DNA of 64,000 nucleotides from Pseudomonas orientalis (GCF_002934065.1 NZ_CP018049.1:866501-930500); one strand, 5' to 3'. Counted from the stretch's first letter, positions 46,083 through 55,989 are shown. Program-made: numbers and translations. The notes: generated from the letters alone by a model not told the origin.

Positions 46083-48608
46083 TCAGTACACATCCCGACG
46101 ATAGCGGCCTTGTTCGATCAGGCGCTCCACCGCTTCACGGCCGAGGATGTCCACCAGCGCCTGGTCCACACCCGTGGCCATGCCCTGCAAACTGCCGCAC
46201 ACATAAATCGCCGCACCGTCGGCCAGCCATTTGCGCAGCACGTCGGCGGACTCGCGCAGGCGATCCTGCACGTAGATTTTCTCCGCCTGGTCCCGCGAGA
46301 ACGCCAGGTCCAGCAGGGCCAGGTCGCCACTGGCCAGCCAGCCTTGCAGTTCTTCCCGGCACAGGTAGTCGTGGGCGATATGGCGTTCGCCGAACAGCAG
46401 CCAGTTACGCTGCCGGCCCTCGGCAATGCGCGCCTTGAGCAGGCTGCGCAGGCCGGCGAGGCCGGTGCCGTTGCCCAGCAGGATCAGCGGCACGGGCGCC
46501 TCGGGCAGATGGAAGCCGCTGTTGCGGCGCAGGCGCAGGCTGATGCTTGAGCCTACGGCGGCGTGCTCAGTCAGCCAACCGGAGCCCAGGCCCAGGCTGC
46601 CGTCCGGATGACGCTCCTGGCGCACGATCAGCTCCAGCACGCCATCACTGGCAATCGAGGCGATCGAGTATTCGCGCATGCCCAGCGGCACCAGCGCATC
46701 CACCATTGCCTGGGCATGCAGGCCCACCAGGTGCGTGCGGTTGTCCGGCAGTTGGCGTGTGGCCAGGGCCTGGTCCAGCGTTTGCGCCAGGCCTTCGATC
46801 AATACGCCGTCGCTGCCGGCCAGGCCCAGCCCTTCCAGGAAGTGCTCGACGGCCCGTGGGCCATTGCGCGGCAGGATTTCCACCAGGTCACCGGCCAGCC
46901 AACTGCTGGGCGAGGGTGGCGTGAGGCCCAGCAGGTACACGGGGGCGCCGACGCTGCCAGGGTTGAGCAGGGAGCGTTGACTCAAGGTCCAGTGTTCAAA
47001 CCGGGCCGTCTGCCACGCCGCTGCCGGCGCGTGACCGGTGAGCTGGCCGAGTTGTTGTTGCCAGGTCAGCAAGGCCTCGGTGTCGCCACTGTCGACCTCC
47101 ACCGGCGCAAACAGCGGGTTGCCGCCCTGATGGGTCAGCCAGAAGTGCAGGCGCCTCGCAAAGCCGCAAAAGTGCGCGTACTGGCGGTCGCCCAGGGCCA
47201 GCACCGAGTAGTGCAAGCCTTTGAGGGACAGATCCTGGCCGAGCACGCTGCGCTCAAAGCCACGGGCGCTGTCGGGCGCTTCGCCGTCACCGAATGTACT
47301 GACCACGAACAACGCCTGTTGCGCCTGGCTGAGGTCATCGCGGCTGACGCTGCCCAGGGGCTGCACCTTCACCCCAAGCCCGGCGGCCTGCAATTGCCCG
47401 GCGGTTTGCCAGGCCAACTGTTCGGCAAAGCCGCTCTGGCTGGCAAAGCCGATCAACCAGGCCGGCGCGTCGCTGTGGCTGACCACCAGGCCTTTGCGTG
47501 CGTCACGCACCTGGCGTTTTTTGCGGCGACGGTCCAGGTACAGCAGCCAGCCGGTGATAAAGAACAAGGGCATGAGCAGCGCGCTCACCGTGAGCACGAT
47601 TCGCCCGACCAGCCCGAAATAACTGCCGGTGTGCAGCGCATAGACACTGGTCAGCAACTGCGCCTTGAGGCTCTTGCTGGCGTAACGCTCATGGGACGTG
47701 ACCTCGCCGGTGACCGGGTCGAGGTTGATCTGGTTCAGCGCACGGTCATGGGGCGAGCTGTCGAGCAGGTAATACACGGTGGCCGGTTGCCCGGCGACGG
47801 CCGGCAGGCGGATGTTGTAGGCGCTCAAGCCAGGGCCGGCGTTGCTGTAGATGCTGCTCCAGATCGCCTCATAGTTGGCCACGGGCGCAGGGCCTGGGGG
47901 CGGCGGGCCGCGCTTGCGCATGCGTTCGTTCTGCGGCGCATCCGAGAGCAGTCTGGTCACGCCCTGGTTGTACCAGTCATAGGACCAATACAGGCCGGTC
48001 AGTGCCGCCAGCAGGTAAAACAGCAGGCACCAGGTGCCGAACACCGAGTGCAGATCCCAATTGAAGCTGCGGCCCTTTTTACGCCAGTCCAGGGTCAGCC
48101 ACACGCGCCAGTTCCTGACCTGGCGCGGCCAGCGCAGGTACAGGCCGGACAGGCAGAAGAACAGCAGGATCAGGGTGCAGGCGCCGGTGATGTTGCGGCC
48201 GGTGTCGCCGATGGCGAGGAAGCGGTGCAACTGCAGGATGAAGCCGAACACATCCTGGCCGACGGCGTCACCCAGGTAGTCGCCGGTATACGGATCGAAG
48301 TAACGCAACGGGCCACGCTGCTCGCCTGGCGGCGGGGTAAAGGACACGCGGGCGGCTTTGCCGCTGTGGTCTTCCACCCACAGCATGGCCACGCGCTTGC
48401 CTTCGGCGGCTTCCAGCTTGCGCACCAGCTCGGCGGGCGGCAGCACGCCGGCTTCGCGCTTCTGCACGTTCAGTACCGTGGGGTTGAGCGCGCGCAGGAT
48501 TTCATCCTGGAACGAGTACGCAGCCCCGGTGATCCCCATCAAGGCCAGCACCAGCCCGGCCGTGATGCCGAAGAACCAATGCAACTGAAACAGGGTTTTC
48601 TTCAACAC
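46083..48608 (-). CDS. PepSY-domain membrane reductase fused to flavodoxin and FNR-type domains
   Basis: This 841-aa protein has an N-terminal PepSY-associated membrane part with several segments ([58 protein letters not shown]), then a flavodoxin-like FMN domain (about 385-520; [20 protein letters not shown]), an FAD-binding domain ([13 protein letters not shown]) and an NADPH domain ([27 protein letters not shown]). It looks like a transmembrane electron shuttle that could reduce ferric chelates in the periplasm. Such genes often follow TonB-dependent siderophore receptors, but none is next to this one. Confidence 0.9.
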   Translation of the reverse strand: MLKKTLFQLHWFFGITAGLVLALMGITGAAYSFQDEILRALNPTVLNVQKREAGVLPPAELVRKLEAAEGKRVAMLWVEDHSGKAARVSFTPPPGEQRGPLRYFDPYTGDYLGDAVGQDVFGFILQLHRFLAIGDTGRNITGACTLILLFFCLSGLYLRWPRQVRNWRVWLTLDWRKKGRSFNWDLHSVFGTWCLLFYLLAALTGLYWSYDWYNQGVTRLLSDAPQNERMRKRGPPPPGPAPVANYEAIWSSIYSNAGPGLSAYNIRLPAVAGQPATVYYLLDSSPHDRALNQINLDPVTGEVTSHERYASKSLKAQLLTSVYALHTGSYFGLVGRIVLTVSALLMPLFFITGWLLYLDRRRKKRQVRDARKGLVVSHSDAPAWLIGFASQSGFAEQLAWQTAGQLQAAGLGVKVQPLGSVSRDDLSQAQQALFVVSTFGDGEAPDSARGFERSVLGQDLSLKGLHYSVLALGDRQYAHFCGFARRLHFWLTHQGGNPLFAPVEVDSGDTEALLTWQQQLGQLTGHAPAAAWQTARFEHWTLSQRSLLNPGSVGAPVYLLGLTPPSPSSWLAGDLVEILPRNGPRAVEHFLEGLGLAGSDGVLIEGLAQTLDQALATRQLPDNRTHLVGLHAQAMVDALVPLGMREYSIASIASDGVLELIVRQERHPDGSLGLGSGWLTEHAAVGSSISLRLRRNSGFHLPEAPVPLILLGNGTGLAGLRSLLKARIAEGRQRNWLLFGERHIAHDYLCREELQGWLASGDLALLDLAFSRDQAEKIYVQDRLRESADVLRKWLADGAAIYVCGSLQGMATGVDQALVDILGREAVERLIEQGRYRRDVY

Positions 48609-48671
48609 GTCAAAGCGCCTCGCTTAGCTGGATATAGGTGTCACGGCGCGCATTATGCCGTGAGTTGCCGA

Positions 48672-48710
48672 AAAACACGCAAAAGCCCCGCGCATCTGAT
48701 GCGTGGGGCT
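48672..48710 (-). terminator. Hairpin terminator in the PepSY-reductase/speC gap
   Basis: On the minus strand the stem AAGCCCC-CGCAT / ATGCG-GGGGCTT is followed by TTTT. It stops transcripts coming from the gap or read-through from speC. Confidence 0.72.
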
Positions 48711-48903
48711 TGTTGTGCTTGATGGAGAACGTGCTGATGGCCGCGCGGATGGATCGCTCACGTGGATGGGTGGTCAAAGCAAGCGCTTGCCGATTGGGTC
48801 GATCAAGAGGAGAGCGCAGTCGCTTGACGCTTGAAGCGTCGACACTCTATGTTTTGCGGTTATGGCACGTTCGCGCGGACCGCTGAAACTTCGGAGCACG
48901 CAC

Positions 48904-48936
48904 AAAAAAGCCCATGAAACGTCATGGGCTTTTTAG
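48904..48936. terminator. Bidirectional terminator at speC 3' end
   Basis: The hairpin AAAAAGCCCATGA / TCATGGGCTTTTT has T-runs on both strands. It lies just past the speC stop and ends speC on the minus strand. Confidence 0.88.
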
Positions 48937-48947
48937 TTGCAGCCGTC

Positions 48948-50111
48948 TTACACGTAAAACGATTTCAACGGCGGGAACCCATTGAACTCAACCGCGCTGT
49001 AGCTGGTGGTGTACGCACCGGTCGACAGCCAGTACAAGCGATCGCCAATCGCCAGGTTCAGCGGCAGGCCGTACTTGTAGTTTTCGTACATGATGTCGGC
49101 GCTGTCGCAGGTGGGACCTGCGATGACCACTTCTTCCATCTCGCCTTTCTTCTCGGTCCAGATCGGGAACTTGATGGCTTCGTCCATGGTTTCGATCAGG
49201 CCGGAGAACTTGCCCACATCCGTGTAAACCCAACGCTCGACGGCGGTACGCGATTTGCGCGCTACCAGCACCACTTCGCTGACCAGGATACCGGCGTTGG
49301 CGATCAACGAACGGCCCGGCTCCAGGATGATTTCCGGCAGGTCGTCACCGAAGTCTTCCTTGAGGAAGCGGATGATTTCTTCAGCGTAGGTTTCCAGGCT
49401 GTTGGTGCGGGTGATGTAGTTGGCCGGGAAGCCACCGCCCATGTTGATCAACTTCAATTCGATGCCGTCTTCTTCCTTCAGGCGTTCGAAGATCACTTTG
49501 ACCTTGGCGATCGCCGCGTCCCACACGCTGATGTCGCGCTGCTGGGAACCGACGTGGAACGAGATGCCGTAGGGCACCAGGCCCAGGTCACGGGCGAGGA
49601 TCAGCAGGTCCATGGCCATGTCGGTCTGGCAGCCGAACTTGCGCGACAAAGGCCAGTCGGCCGTGGTCGAGCCTTCGGTGAGGATGCGCACATACACTTT
49701 CGAACCCGGTGCGGCCTTGGCGATGTTGCGCAGGTCGGCCTCGGAGTCGGTGGAGAACAGGCGCACGCCTTTCTCGTAGAAGTAGCGGATGTCCTTGGAT
49801 TTCTTGATGGTGTTGCCGTAGCTGATACGGTCGGCGCTGACGCCACGGTCCATGACCTTGTCCAGCTCGTAGATCGAGGCGATGTCGAAGCTCGACCCCT
49901 TGTCTTTCAACAGGTCGATGATCTCGACGGCCGGGTTGGCCTTGACCGCGTAATACACCTTGGCGAATTCGAAACCGGCGCGCAGGTCATCGTAGGCCTG
50001 GCTGATCATCGCGGTGTCGATCACCACGAACGGGGTTTCCTGTTTGTCGGCGAACGCCTTCATTTTGTCAAAGGTGGCGCGCGCGAAATAATCTTCGACG
50101 TTGATCGACAT
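48948..50111 (-). CDS. speC: Ornithine decarboxylase (fold III)
   Basis: This 387-aa PLP enzyme converts ornithine to putrescine. It belongs to the alanine-racemase-fold decarboxylases (group IV), not the large E. coli SpeC type; 387 aa is the size of P. aeruginosa SpeC. The PLP lysine is in FAKVYYAVKANPAVE, the substrate-side motif is SFHVGSQQRD, the glycine loop is NMGGGFPANY, EPGRSLIANAG follows, and the catalytic cysteine sits in AGPTCDSADIMYE. The start ATG at 50111 has AGGAG 8 bases ahead. A long leader with an intrinsic terminator precedes it. Confidence 0.94.
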   Translation of the reverse strand: MSINVEDYFARATFDKMKAFADKQETPFVVIDTAMISQAYDDLRAGFEFAKVYYAVKANPAVEIIDLLKDKGSSFDIASIYELDKVMDRGVSADRISYGNTIKKSKDIRYFYEKGVRLFSTDSEADLRNIAKAAPGSKVYVRILTEGSTTADWPLSRKFGCQTDMAMDLLILARDLGLVPYGISFHVGSQQRDISVWDAAIAKVKVIFERLKEEDGIELKLINMGGGFPANYITRTNSLETYAEEIIRFLKEDFGDDLPEIILEPGRSLIANAGILVSEVVLVARKSRTAVERWVYTDVGKFSGLIETMDEAIKFPIWTEKKGEMEEVVIAGPTCDSADIMYENYKYGLPLNLAIGDRLYWLSTGAYTTSYSAVEFNGFPPLKSFYV

Positions 50112-50215
50112 GCTGGGAACTCCTAAGGGCAAACTGTATTAATCAATGGGTGCAAATGAACGTCCTCCGTATCCCCACTTTGGTTCGCCTACTTCCCAAG
50201 GCATGTCGCCGAAAG

Positions 50216-50249
50216 CAAAAAGGCCATGGGATACGCGTCCCTTGGCCTT
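50216..50249 (-). terminator. Intrinsic terminator inside speC leader (possible attenuator)
   Basis: On the minus strand, AAGGCCAAGGGA and TCCCATGGCCTT form a 12-bp stem with one mismatch and a 6-base loop, followed by TTTTT. It lies about 105 bases before the speC start and after the promoter, so it could terminate the leader or be the end of a small RNA. Confidence 0.8.
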
Positions 50250-50310
50250 GCTGTCTCGTCGTCAGTACTTGAGCCGGATGGATCGTTTCCAGCATGGACG
50301 TTCGGCGCGA

Positions 50311-50339
50311 ACTTTAGGGCTTGATGGGCGTGGGATCAA
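50311..50339 (-). promoter_or_regulatory. Candidate promoter of speC leader
   Basis: On the minus strand TTGATC (50339-50334) and TAAAGT (50316-50311) are separated by 17 bases. A GC-rich discriminator follows. The start site would be near 50304, giving a leader of about 190 bases. Confidence 0.68.
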
Positions 50340-50474
50340 CTAAAAATGTCGCGTTTTTGCACGCGTTCGTCGCGCGACCCCGTGCAGCTACTTATGTAAC
50401 CGACCGGTGTGACGGATTGATGTTCCCCGGATGGGCGAATTGAGTGCATTTCCCTGACACCCAGCAGAGCCAAA

Positions 50475-50563
50475 TGTGGGAGGGGGCTTGCCCCCGATAG
50501 CGGTGGGTCAGCCAATACCTTAGTGACTGATCCACCCTCATCGGGGGCAAGCCCCCTCCCACA
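50475..50563. repeat. REPIN of the TGTGGGAGGGGGCTTG family (copy 3)
   Basis: This 89-base inverted repeat, with arms as in copies 1 and 2 and a core GGTGGGTCAG / CTGATCCACC, lies 23 bases from the end of the ABC ATPase gene (minus strand). It marks the downstream end of the opuC-type operon. Confidence 0.93.
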
Positions 50564-50585
50564 GTTTTAACTGTGTTGTGCCAGG

Positions 50586-51743
50586 TCAGGCCAGGGCAGT
50601 CTCGGCAGGCGAGACAATACTGGTCTTGCCGCCACGGGACTTGCCGGAACTCAGGTACTCGGCAATCGATTCCTGGGTCACCTCGCCCAGGAACACCCGC
50701 TCGGCATCCATCACCGGCAACCATGAACGGTTGAACTCGTACATGCGCGACAGCAGGATGCGCAAATGCTCGTCATACGCCGCCGTGGCGTTGAACTCGC
50801 GCAGGTATTGGCCGCAGGTACCGGTCTGACGGTGCAGGTCGCGACGGCGTACATAGCCCAGCGCCTTGTTCTCGGCGCAGGTGACCACCACATAGCGGCG
50901 GTCGTGCTCGTCCATCAGTTCCAGCGCATCGGCCACCGGGGTTTCCGGGCTCACCGACGGCGCGTTGTCCGCCGCGTCTTCGGCCTTGACCAGCAACAGG
51001 CGCTTGAGGGTGCTGTCCTGGCCGACGAAGTTGCTGACGAACTCGTCCGCCGGGTGCGCCAGCAGCGTATCGGGATGGTCGATCTGCAGCAGCTTGCCGG
51101 CGCGGAAGATCGCAATCTTGTCGCCCAGCTTGATGGCCTCGTCGATGTCGTGGCTGACCATGATCACGGTCTTGTTCAGCGCACGCTGCATTTCAAAGAA
51201 CTCGTTCTGGATCATCTCGCGGTTGATCGGGTCGACCGCGCCGAACGGTTCATCCATCAGCAGCAACGGCGCATCGGCCGCCAGGGCGCGAATCACACCG
51301 ATGCGCTGCTGCTGGCCGCCCGACAATTCACGCGGGTAGCGGTGCAGGTACTGCTTGGGTTCGAGCTTGATCATGCTCATCAGTTCGCGGGCGCGGTCGT
51401 GGCATTTCTGCTTGTCCCAGCCGAGCAACTTGGGCACCACCACGATGTTTTCTTCGATGGTCATGTTCGGGAACAGGCCGATCTGCTGGATCACGTAGCC
51501 GATGTTGCGACGCAGGGTCACTTCGTCCAGGTCGGTGGTGTCTTCACCGTTGATCAGGATCTTGCCCGAAGAGGGCTTGATCAGGCGGTTGATCATCTTC
51601 AGCGTCGTACTCTTGCCGCAGCCCGACGGGCCGAGGAATACGCAAATTTCGCCTTCGTTGACGGTCAGGCTTACATCGTTGACGGCGGTGACAGTCTTGC
51701 CGTTGCTTTGAAAAGTCTTGGACAGGTTTTGAAGTTCGATCAT
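50586..51743 (-). CDS. Osmoprotectant ABC transporter ATPase (OpuCA type)
   Basis: This 385-aa protein powers a betaine/carnitine/choline-type importer. The ABC domain has Walker A LGPSGCGKST, the Q-loop YVIQQIGLFPNM, the signature LSGGQQQR and Walker B LLLMDEP; the C-terminal third contains two CBS domains, a feature of the OpuA/OpuC subgroup, probably for ionic-strength sensing. The ATG at 51743 begins MIELQNLSKTF, overlapping the permease stop by 4 bases. It is the last gene of the four-gene operon. Confidence 0.92.
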   Translation of the reverse strand: MIELQNLSKTFQSNGKTVTAVNDVSLTVNEGEICVFLGPSGCGKSTTLKMINRLIKPSSGKILINGEDTTDLDEVTLRRNIGYVIQQIGLFPNMTIEENIVVVPKLLGWDKQKCHDRARELMSMIKLEPKQYLHRYPRELSGGQQQRIGVIRALAADAPLLLMDEPFGAVDPINREMIQNEFFEMQRALNKTVIMVSHDIDEAIKLGDKIAIFRAGKLLQIDHPDTLLAHPADEFVSNFVGQDSTLKRLLLVKAEDAADNAPSVSPETPVADALELMDEHDRRYVVVTCAENKALGYVRRRDLHRQTGTCGQYLREFNATAAYDEHLRILLSRMYEFNRSWLPVMDAERVFLGEVTQESIAEYLSSGKSRGGKTSIVSPAETALA

Positions 51744-52393
51744 TTGAGCAATCCTTTTGGAGTCAGCGAGCGTTGCAGCCATTGCAGAAGCAGGTCGGCA
51801 AAGATGGCCAGGAGACTGACCAGCACGGCGCCGACGATCAGCATCGACATGTCGCTGCGGCTGATGGAAGCCAGAATAAGTACACCCAGGCCACCGGCGC
51901 CGATGGTGGCGGCGATGGTCATCACACCGATGTTCATCACCACGGCGGTGCGCACACCGGCGAGGATCACCGGCACGGCAATCGGCAGTTCGACCATGCG
52001 CAGGCGCTGGCCGAAGGTCATGCCGATGCCTTTGGCGGCCTCACGGATGCCCGGCTCGACACCGGTGAGCGCCAGGTAGGTGTTACGCATGATCGGCAAC
52101 AGGGAGTAGAGGAACACGGCGGTGATCGCCGGCATCGGCCCCAGGCCCTGGCCGAACTTGGAGTAGAACGGCAGCAGCAGGCCGAACAGGGCGATGGAGG
52201 GCACCGTGAGCAATACCGTGGCGCTGGCTTGCAAGGGGCCCGCGAGGGTCGGGTAGCGGGTCATCAGCACGCCCAGGGGCACACCGACGACAATCGCGAG
52301 AATCACAGCGATACCGACCAGGGTGATGTGCTGCCAGGTCAGGTGCAGGACCTGGGCCCAATCAAGATGGGAAAAGGCGTTCAAAAATTCCAT
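51740..52393 (-). CDS. Osmoprotectant ABC transporter permease
   Basis: This 217-aa inner-membrane permease has five or six segments (LVGIAVILAIVVGVPLGVLMT, ASATVLLTVPSIALFGLLLPF, SLLAIFADLLLQWLQ) and the binding-protein-dependent transport loop GIREAAKGIGMTFGQRLRMVELPIAVPVILAG. It is the second permease of the OpuC-type system and overlaps the ATPase gene. Confidence 0.91.
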   Translation of the reverse strand: MEFLNAFSHLDWAQVLHLTWQHITLVGIAVILAIVVGVPLGVLMTRYPTLAGPLQASATVLLTVPSIALFGLLLPFYSKFGQGLGPMPAITAVFLYSLLPIMRNTYLALTGVEPGIREAAKGIGMTFGQRLRMVELPIAVPVILAGVRTAVVMNIGVMTIAATIGAGGLGVLILASISRSDMSMLIVGAVLVSLLAIFADLLLQWLQRSLTPKGLLK

Positions 52394-52405
52394 GTCTTCT
52401 CCTCG

Positions 52406-53299
52406 TTAGTTGATTGGATGTTGGCGCAGGAAATCGGCGGCAACGGCGGACGGGCTTTCATGGTCGACGTCGACCCGCGCATTGAGCTGGCGCATGGTTT
52501 GGTCGTCGAACAGCGTGGCCAAAGGCTTGAGCTCGGCGGCCAGTTGCGGGTGCTTGTCGAGGTAGTCCTGGCGGATCACCGGGGCGGCGGTGTAGTCCGG
52601 GAAGTAGTGCTTGTCGTCCTCGAGCAGCTTCAACTTGAACGCGTTCAGGCGACCGTCGGTGGTGTAGACCAGGCCGGCAAACACTTGGCCATTACGCAAC
52701 GCGGTGTAGACCAGGCCTGCGTCCATCTGCCGAGTGTTCTTGCGCGTGAGGTTCATGTCGTACAGCTTGACCATGCCTGCCAGGCCGTCGGAGCGGTTGG
52801 CGAACTCGGTGTCCAGGGCGACCAGGCGGTGATCCTTGGCGTCTTCGGCCATGGCTTTGGTGAGATCGCTGATGCTGTTGATCTCGGGGTGTTCCTGAGC
52901 CACTTTCTCGGGCAACGCCAGGGCGTAGGTGTTGCTGAAGCGCGACGGCGACAGCCAGACCAGGCCCTTTTTCGCGTCGAGTTCCTTGACCCGCGCGTAG
53001 GACTGTTCGCTGTCGAGCTTCTCGTCGATATGGTTGTAGGCCACCAGCGACACGCCGGTGTATTCCCAGATCAGATCCAGTTGCCCGCTTTCCTGGGCGC
53101 TGCGCGCCAGGTTGCTGCCCAGGCCGCCGGTCACGCGGGCGTCGTAGCCCTTGCTGCGCAGGTACTGGGAAGTGATTTCGGCCAGCAGGGTCTGTTCGGT
53201 GAACACCCGGGCGCCGATGCGAATCACCGGTTTTTCAGCGGCTTGCGCACTCCCTGCAAACAGCAGGACGCAGCCTAATATCAAGCTTAGTGTTTTCAT
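52406..53299 (-). CDS. Osmoprotectant ABC transporter substrate-binding protein
   Basis: This 297-aa periplasmic protein has a signal peptide (MKTLSLILGCVLLFAGSAQA, cleavage near residue 20) and the OpuAC-type binding fold (VIRIGARVFTEQTLLAEIT, DLIWEYTGVSLVAYN). It captures quaternary ammonium osmolytes such as choline, glycine betaine or carnitine. It lies between the two permeases in the operon, an arrangement shared with OpuC and YehYXWZ-like systems. Confidence 0.91.
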   Translation of the reverse strand: MKTLSLILGCVLLFAGSAQAAEKPVIRIGARVFTEQTLLAEITSQYLRSKGYDARVTGGLGSNLARSAQESGQLDLIWEYTGVSLVAYNHIDEKLDSEQSYARVKELDAKKGLVWLSPSRFSNTYALALPEKVAQEHPEINSISDLTKAMAEDAKDHRLVALDTEFANRSDGLAGMVKLYDMNLTRKNTRQMDAGLVYTALRNGQVFAGLVYTTDGRLNAFKLKLLEDDKHYFPDYTAAPVIRQDYLDKHPQLAAELKPLATLFDDQTMRQLNARVDVDHESPSAVAADFLRQHPIN

Positions 53300-53336
53300 G
53301 TGAATTCCTGTTTCAGGCCTAAAACGGCGCCAAGCC

Positions 53337-54053
53337 TTAAGACGGACGTAACCCGCGTTCCAGCCAAAGGCGGCTGGCCATGGTCACCAGGCCATCAAGC
53401 AGCAATGCGAGCAGCGCGGTGCAGGCGGCGCCGAGCAGCAGTTGCGGCTGGTTGTTCAGGGCGATGCCGGGGAAGATCAGGCTGCCCAGGCTGTTGGCAC
53501 CGATCAGGAAGGCCAGCGGCGCGGTCCCGACGTTGATCGCCAGGGCCACCCGCACGCCACCGATGATGATCGGCACGGCGTTGGGCAATTCCACGCGAAA
53601 CAGCACCTGGCGCGGGGTCATGCCGATGCCGGTGGCGGCTTCCTTGAGTGAGCCCTGCACATTTTTCAGGCCTTCGTAGGTGTTGCGCACGATGGGCAGG
53701 AGAGAGGCGAGAAACAACGCGAAGATGGCCGGACCGCTGCCGATGCCGAGGACGCCGAGGGCGATGGCCAGTACGGCCAGGGGAGGGACGGTGTTGCCGA
53801 TGTTGAAAATCTGCATGAAGCGTTCTGCGCGCCCGACCATGTTCGGTCGACTGAGCAGGATACCGGCGGGGATCCCCACAATCAGGGCGGCCAGCATGGA
53901 GACCAGGACGAGAATCAAATGAGCTTGCAGGTAAAACAATAAATCGTCGCGGTACAGTTCGATCGTGTTGATGCCGATCCAGTGGACCAGCAGGGCCAGG
54001 AGCGCGACGACAACCGCTGCTCCCATAAGCCCTTTGCCATAGCGAATAGCCAC
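53337..54053 (-). CDS. Osmoprotectant ABC transporter permease (first gene of operon)
   Basis: This 238-aa inner-membrane permease has five or six segments (GAAVVVALLALLVHWIGI, LILVLVSMLAALIVGIPAGI) and the loop GSLKEAATGIGMTPRQVLFRVELPNAVPIIIGG. The start is a GTG at 54053 with AAGGAG 7 bases ahead; the reading frame is open further upstream to 54107 without a ribosome site. It is transcribed away from prfC and opens the four-gene operon. Confidence 0.9.
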   Translation of the reverse strand: MAIRYGKGLMGAAVVVALLALLVHWIGINTIELYRDDLLFYLQAHLILVLVSMLAALIVGIPAGILLSRPNMVGRAERFMQIFNIGNTVPPLAVLAIALGVLGIGSGPAIFALFLASLLPIVRNTYEGLKNVQGSLKEAATGIGMTPRQVLFRVELPNAVPIIIGGVRVALAINVGTAPLAFLIGANSLGSLIFPGIALNNQPQLLLGAACTALLALLLDGLVTMASRLWLERGLRPS

Positions 54054-54385
54054 AGGCGGACTCCTTTTTTCTTCTGTCGACGAACACATTCCCGCGTGGC
54101 AAGCCATTGCTGGCTGTCAGCGAAATGTGATCGCGAAATGCAGCTCGCCAATGCCGTCAAAAGCGGCATGAGTTCGAGCCATAAGCGCAGCCTCGTCAGG
54201 CTAACTTGCTGATTTTCCAGCCCCTGTTCCGAGTGCGTAAGCAGGGGAGTGGACGTCTCTACCTTTTAAAAGGTTCCACACTTGGGAGCATTTAGCCACC
54301 CCCAATGGGCTCAACGGTGGTCCGTACCCTCGCGTTTGCGCTATACTCGCCGCCCTTTTTTGACTCACCTGCCAGGCGATTTCCC
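54054..54385. other. Divergent intergenic region between opuC operon and prfC
   Basis: This 332-base gap holds the promoters of both sides. A perfect 14-bp palindrome, ACCTTTTAAAAGGT, is at 54261-54274 and could be an operator. CCCCTG and CAGGGG arms form a hairpin near 54222-54246. A TATACT at 54342-54347 is a possible -10 of prfC. No gene was seen. Confidence 0.55.
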
Positions 54386-55969
54386 ATGACCCACCAGGCC
54401 GCCGAAGTCGCGAAACGCCGCACTTTCGCCATTATTTCCCACCCCGATGCCGGTAAAACCACCATCACCGAAAAGCTGCTGCTGATGGGCAAGGCAATCG
54501 CGGTGGCCGGCACGGTGAAATCGCGTAAATCCGACCGCCATGCGACATCCGACTGGATGGAAATGGAAAAGCAACGGGGTATTTCCATTACCACGTCGGT
54601 CATGCAGTTCCCGTATCGCGACCATATGGTCAACCTGCTCGACACCCCGGGCCACGAAGACTTCTCCGAAGACACCTACCGCACCCTTACTGCGGTGGAC
54701 TCGGCATTGATGGTCCTCGACGGCGGTAAGGGCGTCGAGCCGCGCACCATTGCGCTGATGGACGTTTGCCGTCTGCGCGACACACCGATTGTCAGCTTCA
54801 TCAACAAACTCGACCGCGATATCCGCGATCCCATCGAGCTGCTGGATGAAATCGAAGCCGTCCTGAAGATCAAGGCCGCGCCGATCACCTGGCCGATTGG
54901 TTGCTACCGCGATTTCAAGGGCGTGTATCACCTGGCCGATGACTACATCATCGTCTACACCGCCGGCCACGGGCATGAGCGCACCGATGTGAAAATCATC
55001 GAAAAGCTCGACTCCGACGAAGCCCGCGCCCACCTGGGCGATGAGTACGACCGTTTTGTCGACCAACTGGAACTGGTGCAGGGCGCCTGCCATGAGTTCA
55101 ACCAGCAGGAATTCCTCGACGGTCAGTTGACCCCGGTGTTCTTCGGCACTGCCCTTGGCAACTTCGGTGTCGACCACGTGCTCGACGCCGTGGTGAATTG
55201 GGCACCCGAGCCTCTGGCCCGGGTCGCCAACGAGCGCACGGTGGAACCGGTCGAAGAGAAATTCACCGGCTTCGTGTTCAAGATCCAGGCAAACATGGAC
55301 CCCAAGCACCGCGACCGTATCGCCTTCATGCGTATCTGCTCCGGCCGCTACGAAAAGGGTATGAAGATGCGCCACGTGCGCACCGGCAAGGACGTACGCA
55401 TCGGCGATGCGCTGACGTTCTTCTCCTCCGAGCGTGAACAGCTCGAAGAAGCCTACGCCGGCGACATCATCGGCCTGCACAACCACGGCACCATCCAGAT
55501 CGGCGACACCTTCACCGAAGGCGAAGCGCTGGGCTTCACCGGTATCCCGCACTTCGCACCGGAACTGTTCCGCCGCGTACGCCTGCGCGACCCGCTGAAA
55601 TCCAAGCAACTGCGCCAGGGCTTGCAGCAATTGGCTGAAGAAGGCGCCACCCAGGTGTTCTTCCCCGAGCGCAGCAACGACATCATCCTCGGCGCCGTCG
55701 GTGTGCTGCAGTTCGATGTGGTCGCCAGCCGCTTGAAAGAGGAATACAAGGTGGAATGCTCCTACGAGCCTATTACCGTGTACTCGGCGCGCTGGATCGA
55801 GTGCAGCGATAAGAAAAAACTGGAAGAGTTTTCCAACAAGGCCGTGGAAAACCTGGCGGTGGACGGCGGTGGTCACCTGACCTACCTGGCCCCGACCCGG
55901 GTCAACCTGGCGCTGATGGAAGAGCGCTGGCCGGATGTGAAATTCCGGGCAACCCGCGAACACCATTAA
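54386..55969 (+). CDS. prfC: Peptide chain release factor 3
   Basis: This 527-aa GTPase removes RF1 and RF2 from the ribosome after peptide release. The size matches RF3. The P-loop is [17 protein letters not shown], then the switch region [30 protein letters not shown], and the base-recognition motif NKLDRD. Domain 2 and a C-terminal RF3 domain follow. The ATG at 54386 gives [16 protein letters not shown], the normal start, and a -10 (TATACT) lies 39 bases ahead. It ends at an intrinsic terminator. Confidence 0.97.
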   Translation: MTHQAAEVAKRRTFAIISHPDAGKTTITEKLLLMGKAIAVAGTVKSRKSDRHATSDWMEMEKQRGISITTSVMQFPYRDHMVNLLDTPGHEDFSEDTYRTLTAVDSALMVLDGGKGVEPRTIALMDVCRLRDTPIVSFINKLDRDIRDPIELLDEIEAVLKIKAAPITWPIGCYRDFKGVYHLADDYIIVYTAGHGHERTDVKIIEKLDSDEARAHLGDEYDRFVDQLELVQGACHEFNQQEFLDGQLTPVFFGTALGNFGVDHVLDAVVNWAPEPLARVANERTVEPVEEKFTGFVFKIQANMDPKHRDRIAFMRICSGRYEKGMKMRHVRTGKDVRIGDALTFFSSEREQLEEAYAGDIIGLHNHGTIQIGDTFTEGEALGFTGIPHFAPELFRRVRLRDPLKSKQLRQGLQQLAEEGATQVFFPERSNDIILGAVGVLQFDVVASRLKEEYKVECSYEPITVYSARWIECSDKKKLEEFSNKAVENLAVDGGGHLTYLAPTRVNLALMEERWPDVKFRATREHH

Positions 55970-55989
55970 GGTCTGAGCGGTACACAGAA

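Larger units (their letters stand above)
48609..48947. other. Intergenic region between PepSY-reductase and speC, with two terminators
   Basis: This 339-base gap contains a perfect 15-bp palindrome, GACGCTTGAAGCGTC, at 48826-48840 and two hairpin terminators (separate entries). A weak plus-strand promoter candidate, TTGACG then TATGTT 18 bases later (near 48825-48855), precedes the second terminator, so a small RNA is possible. No convincing protein gene was seen. Confidence 0.55.
50112..50585. other. speC leader and intergenic region
   Basis: This 474-base gap holds the speC leader with a terminator (50216-50249) and a promoter (50311-50339) on the minus strand, and a REPIN at 50475-50563. 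Between 50340 and 50470 nothing was recognised. Confidence 0.6.

Noticed and set aside
46563..48722. 719-codon plus-strand frame opposite the PepSY-reductase
   Set aside because: It is antisense to a gene with clear domains, and its residues (rich in A, G, Q and R) have no domain pattern.
48638..48886. Short plus-strand frame between PepSY gene and speC
   Set aside because: It crosses a terminator hairpin and has no ribosome site.
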